DNA from: JABCZH01 sp963803775
Lineage (GTDB): Bacteria > Acidobacteriota > Terriglobia > Terriglobales > Acidobacteriaceae
Assembly (NCBI GenBank): GCA_963803775.1
Contig: CAWDNS010000006.1
Coordinates: 186,001-250,000 of the forward strand
Length of the DNA: 64,000 nucleotides
Direction: 5' to 3'
Part shown: positions 26,218 to 34,797 of the stretch, piece after piece
How positions within the stretch are numbered: the first letter of the stretch is position 1
How the letters are laid out: each line of letters begins with the position of its first letter
Made by a program: the position numbers and the translations under genes
The notes under the pieces: model-generated
What the model saw: the letters and a program-made list of their open reading frames with translations, nothing else
The model's database searches: none
What the model was told of the DNA's origin: nothing

Positions 26218-26454
26218 ATGTCGAGTCTGAAGGAATTCCAATGCGAGATTTGTGGGATTGTCAGTGAGAATCCGATCCATTGGTTTGTGATCGAGTGCGG
26301 GGATCAGAGGCTTGCGGTGGTGAAGTGGGATCTGAACGCCGCGAACAGCCCTACGGCCCGGCATTTCTGTGGGGAAGCACACGCCCAGGTGTATATCAGC
26401 CGCTGGTTTGAATCGATGTGCTCGCCTCCCAAGGTGGTATTCCGGGCTTCCTAG
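26218..26454 (+). CDS. Small Cys-rich hypothetical protein, possible zinc ribbon
   Basis: A 78-residue protein with GAAGGAGAAG just before the ATG. CEIC near the N-terminus and HFCGEAH later could form a C-x2-C...H-x-C-x3-H metal site. Located 56 bp after the dehydrogenase and probably co-transcribed. Not recognised as a named family. Confidence 0.65.
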   Translation: MSSLKEFQCEICGIVSENPIHWFVIECGDQRLAVVKWDLNAANSPTARHFCGEAHAQVYISRWFESMCSPPKVVFRAS

Positions 26455-26699
26455 GCCGCCTCGGGGGCTACTCTAATGGGCGGATGGCCAGGCGAACTGG
26501 CGAAATCAGGCGGTTGCGCGCACGGTCCGGTCATGAGTGTGATAGAGATGTTACGCCAAAGATCCTGAGGCGAAAAGAGAAGTGCCCCTTGATCTTCAGT
26601 CAAGCCGAGACGAGAATTCCCTGCATTGCGGCTGGTATGACTCAGCGGTTCAAGTTTGACGACTTTCCTCCTCTATCATTTGTGTTACCTTAGCGCGCA

Positions 26700-27533
26700 A
26701 TGCAAACCGCTACGCAGCCAGATGCCGCAAGCGACACGATGGTCCCGATTGACGCACTGACTGTGGGCTCAATCGGCATCGTCGCTTACATGCTCGGAAA
26801 CGTTTTGCATGAAGGCGCCGGCCATGGCGGCGCCTGTCTTCTGGTCGGGGCGAAGCCTCTCGTGCTTTCGTCGGTTCACTTCGAGTGCAGCCTGGACAGC
26901 CGCCTTGTTATGGCTGGTGGCACACTGATGAACCTACTCGCCGGAGCCGTGTTCTTTGCCCTCGGACGCCTCACCGGCCGCGGCTACCCGAGATTGAAGT
27001 ATTTCTTCTGGATCTCAATGACGGTGAATCTTTTCACCGCCACCGGGTATTTCCTGTTCTCCGGCATCGGTGGCATTGGTGATTGGGGAGCATTTATCGA
27101 GGGGCTCGGCCCTCAGTGGGTCTGGCGAATCGGCCTGACGATCTTCGGCGCTGCCACCTATCTGCTCGCCGCTCGTATCAGTCTTCTTGAATTGCGTCCG
27201 ATCATCGGCAGCAACAAAGAGGAACGCTACCAACGCGCTGTCCGCCTCTCAGCGATCCCTTATTTTGCCGGGGGAATCTTGATGTGCATAGCCGGTGCGC
27301 TGAATCCCAAGGGGATGGTCCTGATTCTGATCTCTGCTGCAGCCTCGACTTTTGGCGGCACCTCAGGATTGATGTGGACCACCGACTGGCTCAACCGAGG
27401 AACGGCGGTTCCTATCGGACCACCGGCAGAACCAATGCCGATTCACAGGAACTGGCCGTTAATCGTAGCGGCTTGTGCCATCGCGATTGCATTCATCGGC
27501 GTCTTGGGTCCGAGTGTTCGCTTGGCGCATTGA
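26700..27533 (+). CDS. Multi-pass membrane protein with HEGAGH motif (possible metalloprotease relative)
   Basis: A 277-residue protein with about seven or eight transmembrane helices. HEGAGH (His37, Glu38, His42) lies in the first helix, and GGTLMNLLAG resembles the second conserved segment of site-2 proteases. The spacing is H-E-x3-H, one residue longer than the classic HExxH, and no C-terminal N-x2-P-x-DG is evident. It may be an S2P relative or a non-catalytic membrane protein. It stands alone between operons. Confidence 0.6.
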   Translation: MQTATQPDAASDTMVPIDALTVGSIGIVAYMLGNVLHEGAGHGGACLLVGAKPLVLSSVHFECSLDSRLVMAGGTLMNLLAGAVFFALGRLTGRGYPRLKYFFWISMTVNLFTATGYFLFSGIGGIGDWGAFIEGLGPQWVWRIGLTIFGAATYLLAARISLLELRPIIGSNKEERYQRAVRLSAIPYFAGGILMCIAGALNPKGMVLILISAAASTFGGTSGLMWTTDWLNRGTAVPIGPPAEPMPIHRNWPLIVAACAIAIAFIGVLGPSVRLAH

Positions 27534-27756
27534 GATACCTGTTTGATGAAAGCAGGCGATACACTCATTGAGGATTTGCTTCGCTCAAGAGCCTGGATTG
27601 CTTTTAAGACAACCTGCGTGGCCTTCCATGCTAATCGGGACCAAAATCCCCACCCTGTCTCTCCAACGAACGGAGAGACAAGGACGGGCATCCCCGGAGT
27701 AAAGATCGCAACTTCAAAGCGACTTCAAAGGCAACTTCAAAAACAACGTCAAAGGT

Positions 27757-27776
27757 GGCGGACAAGAGTGTCCGCC
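27757..27776. terminator. GGCGGACA hairpin downstream of two convergent genes
   Basis: GGCGGACA (27757-27764) pairs perfectly with TGTCCGCC (27769-27776) around AGAG. Just before it, 27707-27755 carries four imperfect short units ending in ACTTCAAAG or ACGTCAAAGG. The hairpin lies between the converging membrane-protein and DUF2911 genes, fitting a terminator. Confidence 0.5.
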
Positions 27777-27785
27777 CCACACGGG

Positions 27786-28856
27786 TTAATTCTTATTGAT
27801 GTCCTGTTTGGCTTCGAGCTTTTTGATCAGCGGCTCGAAGAATATCTTCTGATTGTCGGGCGCGCCTGCGAGAGCGATCTTCATTTCCTTAACAGCATTA
27901 TTGAAGTCGCCCTGCGCGGAATAGATTCTGGCGGTGCCATCGTGTACCGTCCAATCGTTGGGGTCTTTCTTGGCAGCTTGCCGGAAGTAGTTGAAGGCCT
28001 CATCCTGTTTCTTTTGCGATTGCAGCAAGCGTCCGTAGGCATACAGTTGACCAGCGGTAGCCCGGGCTAGAGCCTCTTTTGTCGCGGCTTCTGCGTCGTT
28101 TTTTCTGCCCATTGCCTCCAGAATCTGTGACTTGGTCAGGAAGTTATCGAAACGTGGTTCGGTGCCGATGGAAGTTTCCTCATATTTCAGCGCCTCATCC
28201 AGGTCGTACTTCTCACCGAGGAGATAGGTGGCGGCATCGTCCCAGCCTTCCCAGGTGTATTGGGCGAGCCCCTGAAGTTGATTGTGCAGGCTGGCCTGGA
28301 CAACGTCGTGCACGTTGACAGTAACGGTGAACGGTACCGAAAGCTTTTCCCATCGCAGCGCGGCCACGGTGGAATCCGCCTTCACGTCGTCAAAGTCGTA
28401 AGTCAAGGCTTCGCGGAAGTCCGCGGGCTGCGGTTTGACGGTCACGCGCAGGGCGTCGTCCGCTTCTTTATAGGTGAAGCTGCCCCAGGCGGTGTGAATG
28501 TTGGAGAAAATGACGGTCCACTCGTTTTCTCTCGGGATCATGTGGAGACCGTAGACGCCCTTGGCCAGAGGCTTGCCGTCGATCATCACATTGTCGGTGA
28601 ATCTGATGGTGGTGTTCTCGTTGGCGCCAGCCCGCCATACGTCGCCGTAGGGCACCAGCTTTCCCCAGATTTCGCGCTTGTTCACCAGGGGACGATGGTA
28701 GCTGACGGTGATGTCAGTGATACCGACGCGTTGAGTGATGACGGCGTGCTGGCTCTGCCGGGGTATATCGAGCAAAGCCGATTGAGCCTGAGACGAAAGG
28801 ACTCCGAACCCGAGAACGAAAACCATGATCAATCCTAGAACCGACTTTTTAAACAT
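27786..28856 (-). CDS. Exported DUF2911 protein with TPR tail
   Basis: A 356-residue protein: signal peptide (GLIMVFVLGFGVLSSQAQ), DUF2911 domain (about 40-180, including YHRPLVNKREIWG, YGDVWRAGANENTTI and GVYGLHMIP), then tetratricopeptide repeats to the C-terminus (DEALKYEETSIG, DEAFNYFRQAAKKDP, NNAVKEMKIALAGAP). GGAGGG lies before the ATG. DUF2911 proteins are periplasmic and of unknown function, common in Bacteroidota and Acidobacteriota. Divergent from the ABC permease pair. Confidence 0.9.
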   Translation of the reverse strand: MFKKSVLGLIMVFVLGFGVLSSQAQSALLDIPRQSQHAVITQRVGITDITVSYHRPLVNKREIWGKLVPYGDVWRAGANENTTIRFTDNVMIDGKPLAKGVYGLHMIPRENEWTVIFSNIHTAWGSFTYKEADDALRVTVKPQPADFREALTYDFDDVKADSTVAALRWEKLSVPFTVTVNVHDVVQASLHNQLQGLAQYTWEGWDDAATYLLGEKYDLDEALKYEETSIGTEPRFDNFLTKSQILEAMGRKNDAEAATKEALARATAGQLYAYGRLLQSQKKQDEAFNYFRQAAKKDPNDWTVHDGTARIYSAQGDFNNAVKEMKIALAGAPDNQKIFFEPLIKKLEAKQDINKN

Positions 28857-29105
28857 GGAACGAACCCTCCGCTTCTGAATTGTCTTTCTGAGAGATCTGC
28901 GATTTCGGCTACGAAACGACGATTTAGACGGGAAGACAAATGTCTGGATAGCGAATTGTAAAAATCAAGGGATGGCTATCTTTGCCCGACAATATCCGTC
29001 TAAGTGCTTGAAACGCATAAACAGCGGGAACTTTGCGGCTGGCGATTGCGTAATACCAGCAGGGAAGCACGAGCGAGGACGCTCGCGCCTGCATCACCCA
29101 GACCC

Positions 29106-30353
29106 ATGAGAACACTGGTCGATATCGTTCGCCAATCGCTGGCCACATTGTGGGCGCACAAGCTGCGTTCGTTTCTGACCATGTTTGGGATCGCCTGGGG
29201 CGTGGGTTCGTTGCTGCTGTTGGTAGGGCTAGGGGAAGGCTTTCGCAGCGGGCAGACGAAGCAGTTGGCCAACCTGGGCCAGGACATTATGTTTATTTTC
29301 CCGGGACGGATTCCGGCGGTGGCGGGCAATCTGCAATCCGGCCAGACTTACCATTTCACCTATGACGACTATCTGGCGATACGGGATGAGGCCCACACGC
29401 TGCGCGTGGTTTCACCGGTGATCAATCGCGAGGACATTCGCGCGGTGAGCGATTATGGATCGACCAACGGCCAGGTGTTTGGCGTGGCGCCGGTTTATAA
29501 CGAGATTCGGAACATTCCCATCGGCACGGGCCGCTGGCTGAACGACGAAGACAACACGCAGCATCGCCGGGTTGCGGTGGTGGGATGGGAGTTGCTGAAG
29601 AATGTGTATCCGGGCCGGCCGGCGGTGGGAGCCACGCTGCTGCTGAACCAGGTCCGCTTTGACGTGATTGGAGTGCTGGCAAAAGTCGGACAGGACGGCA
29701 ACAACGGCACCAACGCCCGCATCTTTGTTCCTCTGGAAACCATGCGCGACCTGTTTCCGCTGAAGGGCGAGAATGTGGAGAACGCGGTGTCGTTCATTAA
29801 CTACCGGCCATTGGATAAAGCCCAGCACCTGCGATCGAAAGCGGAGGTTCATCAGATCATCGCCCGGCGGCACCACTTTGATCCCAAGCTGGAGGACGCG
29901 TTTGAAGATTGGGACACCATTGAGAATTCGCAACGGGTCGACAAGATTTTCGATGCGATGGACTACTTTCTAGGTGTGGTTGGCTTTGTGACCCTGGGGC
30001 TGGGCGCGATCGGGATTATTAACATCATGCTGGTCTCAGTTACGGAGCGGACGCGGGAGATTGGTTTGCGAAAGGCGCTGGGCGCCACGCATCGCAACAT
30101 TCTGACGCAGTTCTTTATCGAGGGCATGTTTCTGACCATGTTCAGCGGCGGGATTGGACTGCTGTTGGCGGGTGGATTTATGACTTTGCTGGGACAGTTG
30201 CCTTCGCCTGAGGGATTCGACACGCCGCGGATTGTGCCGATGTCGGCAGTGTCGGCGATTCTTTCGCTGGCGATTGCGGGTATCGCGGCTGGATTGTATC
30301 CGGCGCGAAAGGCGGCTCACATGGTTCCGGTGGAAGCCCTGAGGCAGGAGTAA
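29106..30353 (+). CDS. ABC transporter permease, MacB/FtsX type (first of a pair)
   Basis: A 415-residue protein with one N-terminal transmembrane helix (FLTMFGIAWGVGSLLLLVGL), a large periplasmic MacB-PCD domain (about 50-280) and three C-terminal FtsX helices (from GVVGFVTLGLGAIGIINIML). MacB-type permeases act as mechanotransmitters for efflux or lipoprotein traffic. No ATP-binding subunit is encoded on either side. The start at 29106 fits the family; an ORF from 29004 adds unrelated residues. It is 4 bp from the next permease, so the two probably form a heterodimer. Confidence 0.9.
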   Translation: MRTLVDIVRQSLATLWAHKLRSFLTMFGIAWGVGSLLLLVGLGEGFRSGQTKQLANLGQDIMFIFPGRIPAVAGNLQSGQTYHFTYDDYLAIRDEAHTLRVVSPVINREDIRAVSDYGSTNGQVFGVAPVYNEIRNIPIGTGRWLNDEDNTQHRRVAVVGWELLKNVYPGRPAVGATLLLNQVRFDVIGVLAKVGQDGNNGTNARIFVPLETMRDLFPLKGENVENAVSFINYRPLDKAQHLRSKAEVHQIIARRHHFDPKLEDAFEDWDTIENSQRVDKIFDAMDYFLGVVGFVTLGLGAIGIINIMLVSVTERTREIGLRKALGATHRNILTQFFIEGMFLTMFSGGIGLLLAGGFMTLLGQLPSPEGFDTPRIVPMSAVSAILSLAIAGIAAGLYPARKAAHMVPVEALRQE

Positions 30354-30357
30354 CGCT

Positions 30358-31596
30358 ATGATTCGAGATCTAGGCTCGCAAGCTTATACCGCGCTGCGAT
30401 TCAACAAACGACGCAGTGTGCTCACTATGCTGGGGATGGCATGGGGTATCGCTACGGTGGTTTTGCTGCTGGCTTACGGGTCTGGTTTTGAGAATGGATT
30501 GATGGCGGCGTTTCGCTCCTTTGGAACTAATCTGGTGTTTGTGTTTCCGGGACGGACGTCGCTGCAAGCGGGCGGGACCAAGGCGGGCAGCGAAGTCAAA
30601 CTGACCATCAACGATTTGGAATTCATCCGCTCAGAGGTGCCTTTTCTCAAGCGGCTTTCACCAGAGGCCCTCAAGCAGTGCGCGGTCGCGTACGGAACGC
30701 GAAGTTCGAACTACGCGGTGAGTGGGGTCTATGCGGTTTATCCACGGATGCGGCGGATGGAGTTTGCCGAGGGAAGCGCATTCAGCGAAGCGGACGACTA
30801 CACCCACACTCGGGTGGCTTTCATCGGTGCGGATTTGAAGAAGAAGTTGTTCTCGGGGCAGAATGCCATTGGCGAGAACATTCGTGTGGACGGCATTTCT
30901 TATCAGGTTGTAGGAGTGCTCAAACACGTCATCAACAACAGTGACGACAACCTGAATGAACATGTGTACGTGCCTTATAGCGCGATGAATGACTTGATGA
31001 ACACCTACTACCTCAACTCCATTGTGATGGAGTACGAGGGCGATCACATGAAGGTGGTGGAGGCCATCCGCAATTCGATGGCTTTTCATCATGAGTTCGA
31101 TCCCAAGGACAAGCGGGCGGTTTTCGTTTTCGATGTGTTCTCTGATTTGGCTGATCTGGAAGTCATCACTACCGGCATCAAAGTTCTGCTAGGTTTTATC
31201 GGCCTGTTGACGCTAGGTATCGGCGGAGTTGGGCTGATGAATATCATGCTGGTGGCGGTGACGCAGCGGACCCGGGAAATCGGCGTGGAAAAGGCGCTAG
31301 GCGCACGGAAATGGCACATTTTGTTCCAATTCCTGGCAGAGGCTCTGGTGATTACTGCACTGGGCGGACTGCTGGGAGTGGCGTTTGCTTATCTGGTTTC
31401 ATGGTCGGTGGGATCGCTGACGCTGTGGAGCGCATTTGAAGAAAACGCCAGCGAGGGCGATATTCACTTGATCATCAACTCGGCTACGCTGGTCTGGTCG
31501 ACGGCGATTCTGAGTTTGGTGGGGATCGTGAGCGGAATGCTGCCGGCGGTGAAGGCGGCAAGGCTGGATCCGATTGAGGCATTGCGGTACGAGTAA
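30358..31596 (+). CDS. ABC transporter permease, MacB/FtsX type (second of a pair)
   Basis: A 412-residue paralogue of the preceding gene with the same plan: N-terminal helix (LGMAWGIATVVLLLAYGSG), MacB-PCD domain, then FtsX helices (LLTLGIGGVGLMNIMLVAVT with the RTREIGVEKALGARK loop). It ends with PAVKAARLDPIEALRYE, the usual C-terminus. Partnering with the first permease is inferred from spacing and similarity. The ATPase must come from elsewhere in the genome. Confidence 0.9.
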   Translation: MIRDLGSQAYTALRFNKRRSVLTMLGMAWGIATVVLLLAYGSGFENGLMAAFRSFGTNLVFVFPGRTSLQAGGTKAGSEVKLTINDLEFIRSEVPFLKRLSPEALKQCAVAYGTRSSNYAVSGVYAVYPRMRRMEFAEGSAFSEADDYTHTRVAFIGADLKKKLFSGQNAIGENIRVDGISYQVVGVLKHVINNSDDNLNEHVYVPYSAMNDLMNTYYLNSIVMEYEGDHMKVVEAIRNSMAFHHEFDPKDKRAVFVFDVFSDLADLEVITTGIKVLLGFIGLLTLGIGGVGLMNIMLVAVTQRTREIGVEKALGARKWHILFQFLAEALVITALGGLLGVAFAYLVSWSVGSLTLWSAFEENASEGDIHLIINSATLVWSTAILSLVGIVSGMLPAVKAARLDPIEALRYE

Positions 31597-31685
31597 AATC
31601 TGATCTGGCTGGGAAGTATTATTGTTGGGTGGTTCCAGTTAACTGATCTGTTGGTTATTCTCAATTCATCCTCAAAGGAAAAACT

Positions 31686-33065
31686 ATGACCAGGCGCGGA
31701 ACCTTTGGTACTGCAATCGTGCTGGCGATGATTTGCGGCGTGAGTTCGATCTTGATGGCGCAGACCGCGAACGGCAGTGCGGAGAAGAAACCTGAACCCT
31801 TGAGCGGGCTGGATAAACGATTCATCGATACCGGGGCTGATCCGTGTGTGGACTTCTTTAAATATGCATGCGGAAATTTCACGAAATATTATCCAATTCC
31901 CAACGATCGTTCCGGGTACGGAACTGGCGCGATGGTGGCAGAGCGCAACGAATATATCCTGCACACCATGTTGGAAAAAGCGGCGGCGGGTGGCGCGGAT
32001 CGAACTCCTAACGAACAGAAGATTGGTGATTATTACGCGTCTTGCCTGGACGTGGATGCGATCAACAAGAAAGGTCTGGTGCCGTTGCAGCCGGACCTGG
32101 ATCGGATTGCCGCGCTCAAGAACAAGAGCGAGTTAACGTCGCTGCTGGCGCACTTCCAATTGATCAATGCAAATGCATTTCTGGGGTTCGGCGAGCAACA
32201 AGACTTCAAGGACGCCACCAAACAGATTGCTTTGGTGGATCAAGGTGGTCTTGGCTTGCCGGAGCGGGACTACTATTTTCGTACCGGCGAGGCTGCGGAA
32301 AAGACCCGCAAAGAGTATGTGCAGCATATAACGAATATGCTCAAGCTGATGGGTGAGCCCGAGAATGTGGCTGGCACTGATGCCCAGAGCATTATGCAAC
32401 TGGAGACCGCGCTGGCTAAGGTTTCCATGGACATTACTACACAGCGCGATCCCAACAAGGTTTACCACATGATGCAGGTTTCTGAACTGCAGAAACTGAC
32501 GCCGCCGCTGTTCGATCCCAAGGCTACCGACGCGGAGAATTATGGCCATATTGGTGGAGTTGTGGGCCACGAACTGACGCACGGCTTCGATGACCAAGGC
32601 CGCCAATTCGATGGCAACGGCAATTTGTCCGATTGGTGGACGCCCGAGGATGGGAAGAAGTTTGAAGAGAAAGCCGATTGCACGGTCAAGGAGTACGGCA
32701 GCTTTGTTGTTGTGGATGACGTGAAGGTGAATGGCAAGCTGACGTTGGGGGAAAACACGGCAGACAATGGCGGGCTGCGCCTGGCATTCATGGCGTTCCT
32801 GGAAGATGCCAAGAGAAAGAACATCGATCTGAAAGAGAAGCAGGGCGGCTATACGCCGATTCAGCAGTTCTTTCTAGGCCATGGACAAACCTGGTGCGGG
32901 GACACGCGTCCAGAGCAGTTGCGATTGCAGGTGCAGACCGATCCACATTCGCCCCGCCAGTTTCGCGTGAACGGCGTGGTCGAGAACATGCCGGAATTCG
33001 GTGAGGCTTTCGGCTGCAAGACTGGGCAGCCCATGATGCCGCAGAAGGTTTGCCGGGTGTGGTGA
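31686..33065 (+). CDS. M13 (neprilysin-like) metallopeptidase with internal deletion
   Basis: An exported zinc peptidase of 459 residues; family members are usually near 680. The N-terminal half (CVDFFKYACGNF ... GLPERDYYF) and the C-terminal catalytic half (GHELTHGFDDQG with His295, Glu296, His299; ENTADNGG with Glu356; terminal CRVW) are both intact. The join near residue 272-275 (LTP/PLFDPKA, about 32500) skips some 200 residues, including the usual NAYY substrate-binding segment. The reading frame is preserved. AAAGGA precedes the ATG. It may be a reduced peptidase or an inactive one. Confidence 0.85.
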   Translation: MTRRGTFGTAIVLAMICGVSSILMAQTANGSAEKKPEPLSGLDKRFIDTGADPCVDFFKYACGNFTKYYPIPNDRSGYGTGAMVAERNEYILHTMLEKAAAGGADRTPNEQKIGDYYASCLDVDAINKKGLVPLQPDLDRIAALKNKSELTSLLAHFQLINANAFLGFGEQQDFKDATKQIALVDQGGLGLPERDYYFRTGEAAEKTRKEYVQHITNMLKLMGEPENVAGTDAQSIMQLETALAKVSMDITTQRDPNKVYHMMQVSELQKLTPPLFDPKATDAENYGHIGGVVGHELTHGFDDQGRQFDGNGNLSDWWTPEDGKKFEEKADCTVKEYGSFVVVDDVKVNGKLTLGENTADNGGLRLAFMAFLEDAKRKNIDLKEKQGGYTPIQQFFLGHGQTWCGDTRPEQLRLQVQTDPHSPRQFRVNGVVENMPEFGEAFGCKTGQPMMPQKVCRVW

Positions 33066-33115
33066 TTGAGCAGACGGCGAAGGGTTATGGAGGCTGGGCG
33101 AAGCTTTCCGCTTTG

Positions 33116-33811
33116 CTACGCTAGCAGCTCTTTGACGATCGCCTGCACGTGAATTTGAGTCGTGTCCAGGAAGGGGACGCCTGGTTTGGTTGTGCCTCGC
33201 AAAATCAAGGGCAGCTCGGTTCCGGCGAGGATTACGCCTCGGATGCCGTTGCGTTCCTTCATGCGGTCGATGATCTCGAGCAACCTCTGTCGGGTTTCGG
33301 GTAAAAATATTCCCTTTACCAACTCTGCAAAGTATTTTTCGTGAATGTAAGCTTGCTCGTCGGGCTCGGGTGCAACCAGTTGGATGCCTTTCCGCGAAAG
33401 GACATCGGGATAAAATCGTCCTTGCATGGTGAAGCGGGTACCCAACAGGCCCAGCTTGGTGAGCCCCATGGCTTTGGCGGCGTCACAGGTGGTCTCGACG
33501 ATGCTGATCAGCGGAATGGGCGACTGCTGGCGAAGCTCGTCAAAAACCAGGTGTGGGGTATTGGCGGAGAGCACTGCGAAATGCGCGCCGGCCGCCGAAA
33601 GCCGGCGTAGTTCGGTGATGAGGTAGGCGACGATTGCCTGGTGTTGATTGCTTTCAAACATCTCCCGCAGTTTGTCCAGGTCGATGCTGTTGATGATGAT
33701 GGAAGGGTTGCTGCGGTCGGTCCGTTGCTCTGAATAGGCGGCGAGGATAGCGCGATAGTAGTCAATGGTCGACTCTGGGCCGATGCCTCCGATGATGCCG
33801 ACGGTTTTCAT
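33116..33811 (-). CDS. Aspartate/glutamate racemase-family protein lacking the usual cysteines
   Basis: A 231-residue protein of the Asp/Glu racemase fold: N-terminal KTVGIIGGIGPESTIDYY, the first active-site loop VLSANTPHLVFDEL and the second ILAGTELPLIL. Racemases of this family use Cys (or Thr) in the first loop and Cys in the second (typically GCTE). Here the positions are Ala83 and Gly197, so ordinary two-base racemisation seems unlikely. It may act on another substrate or be a binding protein. It converges with the M13 gene. Confidence 0.8.
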   Translation of the reverse strand: MKTVGIIGGIGPESTIDYYRAILAAYSEQRTDRSNPSIIINSIDLDKLREMFESNQHQAIVAYLITELRRLSAAGAHFAVLSANTPHLVFDELRQQSPIPLISIVETTCDAAKAMGLTKLGLLGTRFTMQGRFYPDVLSRKGIQLVAPEPDEQAYIHEKYFAELVKGIFLPETRQRLLEIIDRMKERNGIRGVILAGTELPLILRGTTKPGVPFLDTTQIHVQAIVKELLA

Positions 33812-33846
33812 GAGTGTTGTTGCGTTCGGCGCAGCTTTCGTTTCGG

Positions 33847-34119
33847 TCAGTAATGATATCTGGCCTGAAGAAAATCAACTCTCGTTTGATTAACTCGATA
33901 GACCAGCCGGTGTTCCTGAGTGATCCTGCGCGACCAACATCCCGCCAGAACATACTTCAGAGGTTCCGGCTTACCGATCCCAACGAAAGGTTCCCGGAGT
34001 ACCGCCTCGATCAGTTCAAGCATTCTCAGCGCGGTCTTCCGGTCGGTCTCGACCCAATAGCGCAGGTCCTGGCGAAACTCGGGATGGAACACGGCATCGC
34101 GATCACTGTTCCTCGCCAA
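33847..34119 (-). CDS. YoeB/Txe-family toxin
   Basis: A 90-residue RelE-superfamily mRNA interferase. Conserved blocks: FHPEFRQDLRYWVE, PFVGIGKPEPLKY, SRRITQEHRLVYRV, and the terminal ARYHY with the catalytic His-Tyr. It is co-directional with, and overlaps by 17 bp, the upstream antitoxin gene. A TTG start at 34119 is inferred; GTG 34089 would give a shorter form beginning at FHPEF. YoeB toxins cleave mRNA at the ribosomal A site when the antitoxin is degraded. Confidence 0.85.
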   Translation of the reverse strand: MARNSDRDAVFHPEFRQDLRYWVETDRKTALRMLELIEAVLREPFVGIGKPEPLKYVLAGCWSRRITQEHRLVYRVNQTRVDFLQARYHY

Positions 34120-34384
34120 GGCCCATCTCCCGTCGCAGTTTCGACAAGGGTTCCGGCTTACCTTTTTTGCCCACGGCGCGGTGCAGGGCGGTGAGCAATC
34201 GCTGAGCGTTTTTGGGAGAGCGAAGCAGGTGCGCTGTTTCCAAGAGACCGGCAAGCTCATCGGCGGGTACCATTGCGACCGTTCTCGTGCCGCGACGACG
34301 GACGATGACCACTTCGCGATCGTTGGCAACCCGGTCAAGGATTGAAGCTAGGCTCTGCCGCAAGTTGGTATAAGTGGTCTCCAT
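34103..34384 (-). CDS. Phd/YefM-family antitoxin
   Basis: A 93-residue protein: the N-terminal DNA-binding Phd/YefM fold (TTYTNLRQSLASILDRVAND, then EVVIVRRRGTRTVAMVPADE) and a C-terminal toxin-binding tail. GGGAGAA precedes the ATG at 34384. It should bind and neutralise the YoeB toxin encoded downstream and repress the pair's promoter. Confidence 0.85.
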   Translation of the reverse strand: METTYTNLRQSLASILDRVANDREVVIVRRRGTRTVAMVPADELAGLLETAHLLRSPKNAQRLLTALHRAVGKKGKPEPLSKLRREMGLGEEQ

Positions 34385-34494
34385 GGGTTCTCCCGATACA
34401 AATTGTACAGTAAACATGTACGTACTTCAAGAGTTCATGTCGTTACGTGTTCGGCGGTTAGAAGGGTTGTGATTGGTTCCATTAGAATCATTTC

Positions 34495-34797
34495 GTGCCC
34501 GAATCTTCCGACACACGTCTTGCCCGCGTGTTACAGCAGCTCCGTCTTTATGAGCATCCTCTGCTCGACTTTTCCGCCCGCGGCAAGAGCGAAGGGGTCG
34601 AGGTCATTATCAAGTTTAAGAACCCTGACATTCCGGTGCATACCTATTATTTCGAACTGCATCCGCGGGATCTGGACCATCCTCAGTTTGAATGGACTTT
34701 CCAACGGCAGCTATTTGACTGCCTGCATGACTACCTGATCGAAATGTTTACGCGCACGCCGCAGAACCGCCTCGATCGTCAGCAGGAAGGCTTGTGA
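34495..34797 (+). CDS. Conserved hypothetical protein upstream of midA
   Basis: A 100-residue acidic/basic mixed protein (EGVEVIIKFKNPDIPVHTYY, FELHPRDLDHPQFEWTFQRQ) with no recognised domain and no membrane segment. It starts with GTG 34495. No Shine-Dalgarno is present, but TAGAAT (34483-34488) ends 6 nt upstream, so the mRNA may be leaderless. Its TGA overlaps the GTG start of midA (GTGA), so the two are coupled. Confidence 0.65.
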   Translation: MPESSDTRLARVLQQLRLYEHPLLDFSARGKSEGVEVIIKFKNPDIPVHTYYFELHPRDLDHPQFEWTFQRQLFDCLHDYLIEMFTRTPQNRLDRQQEGL

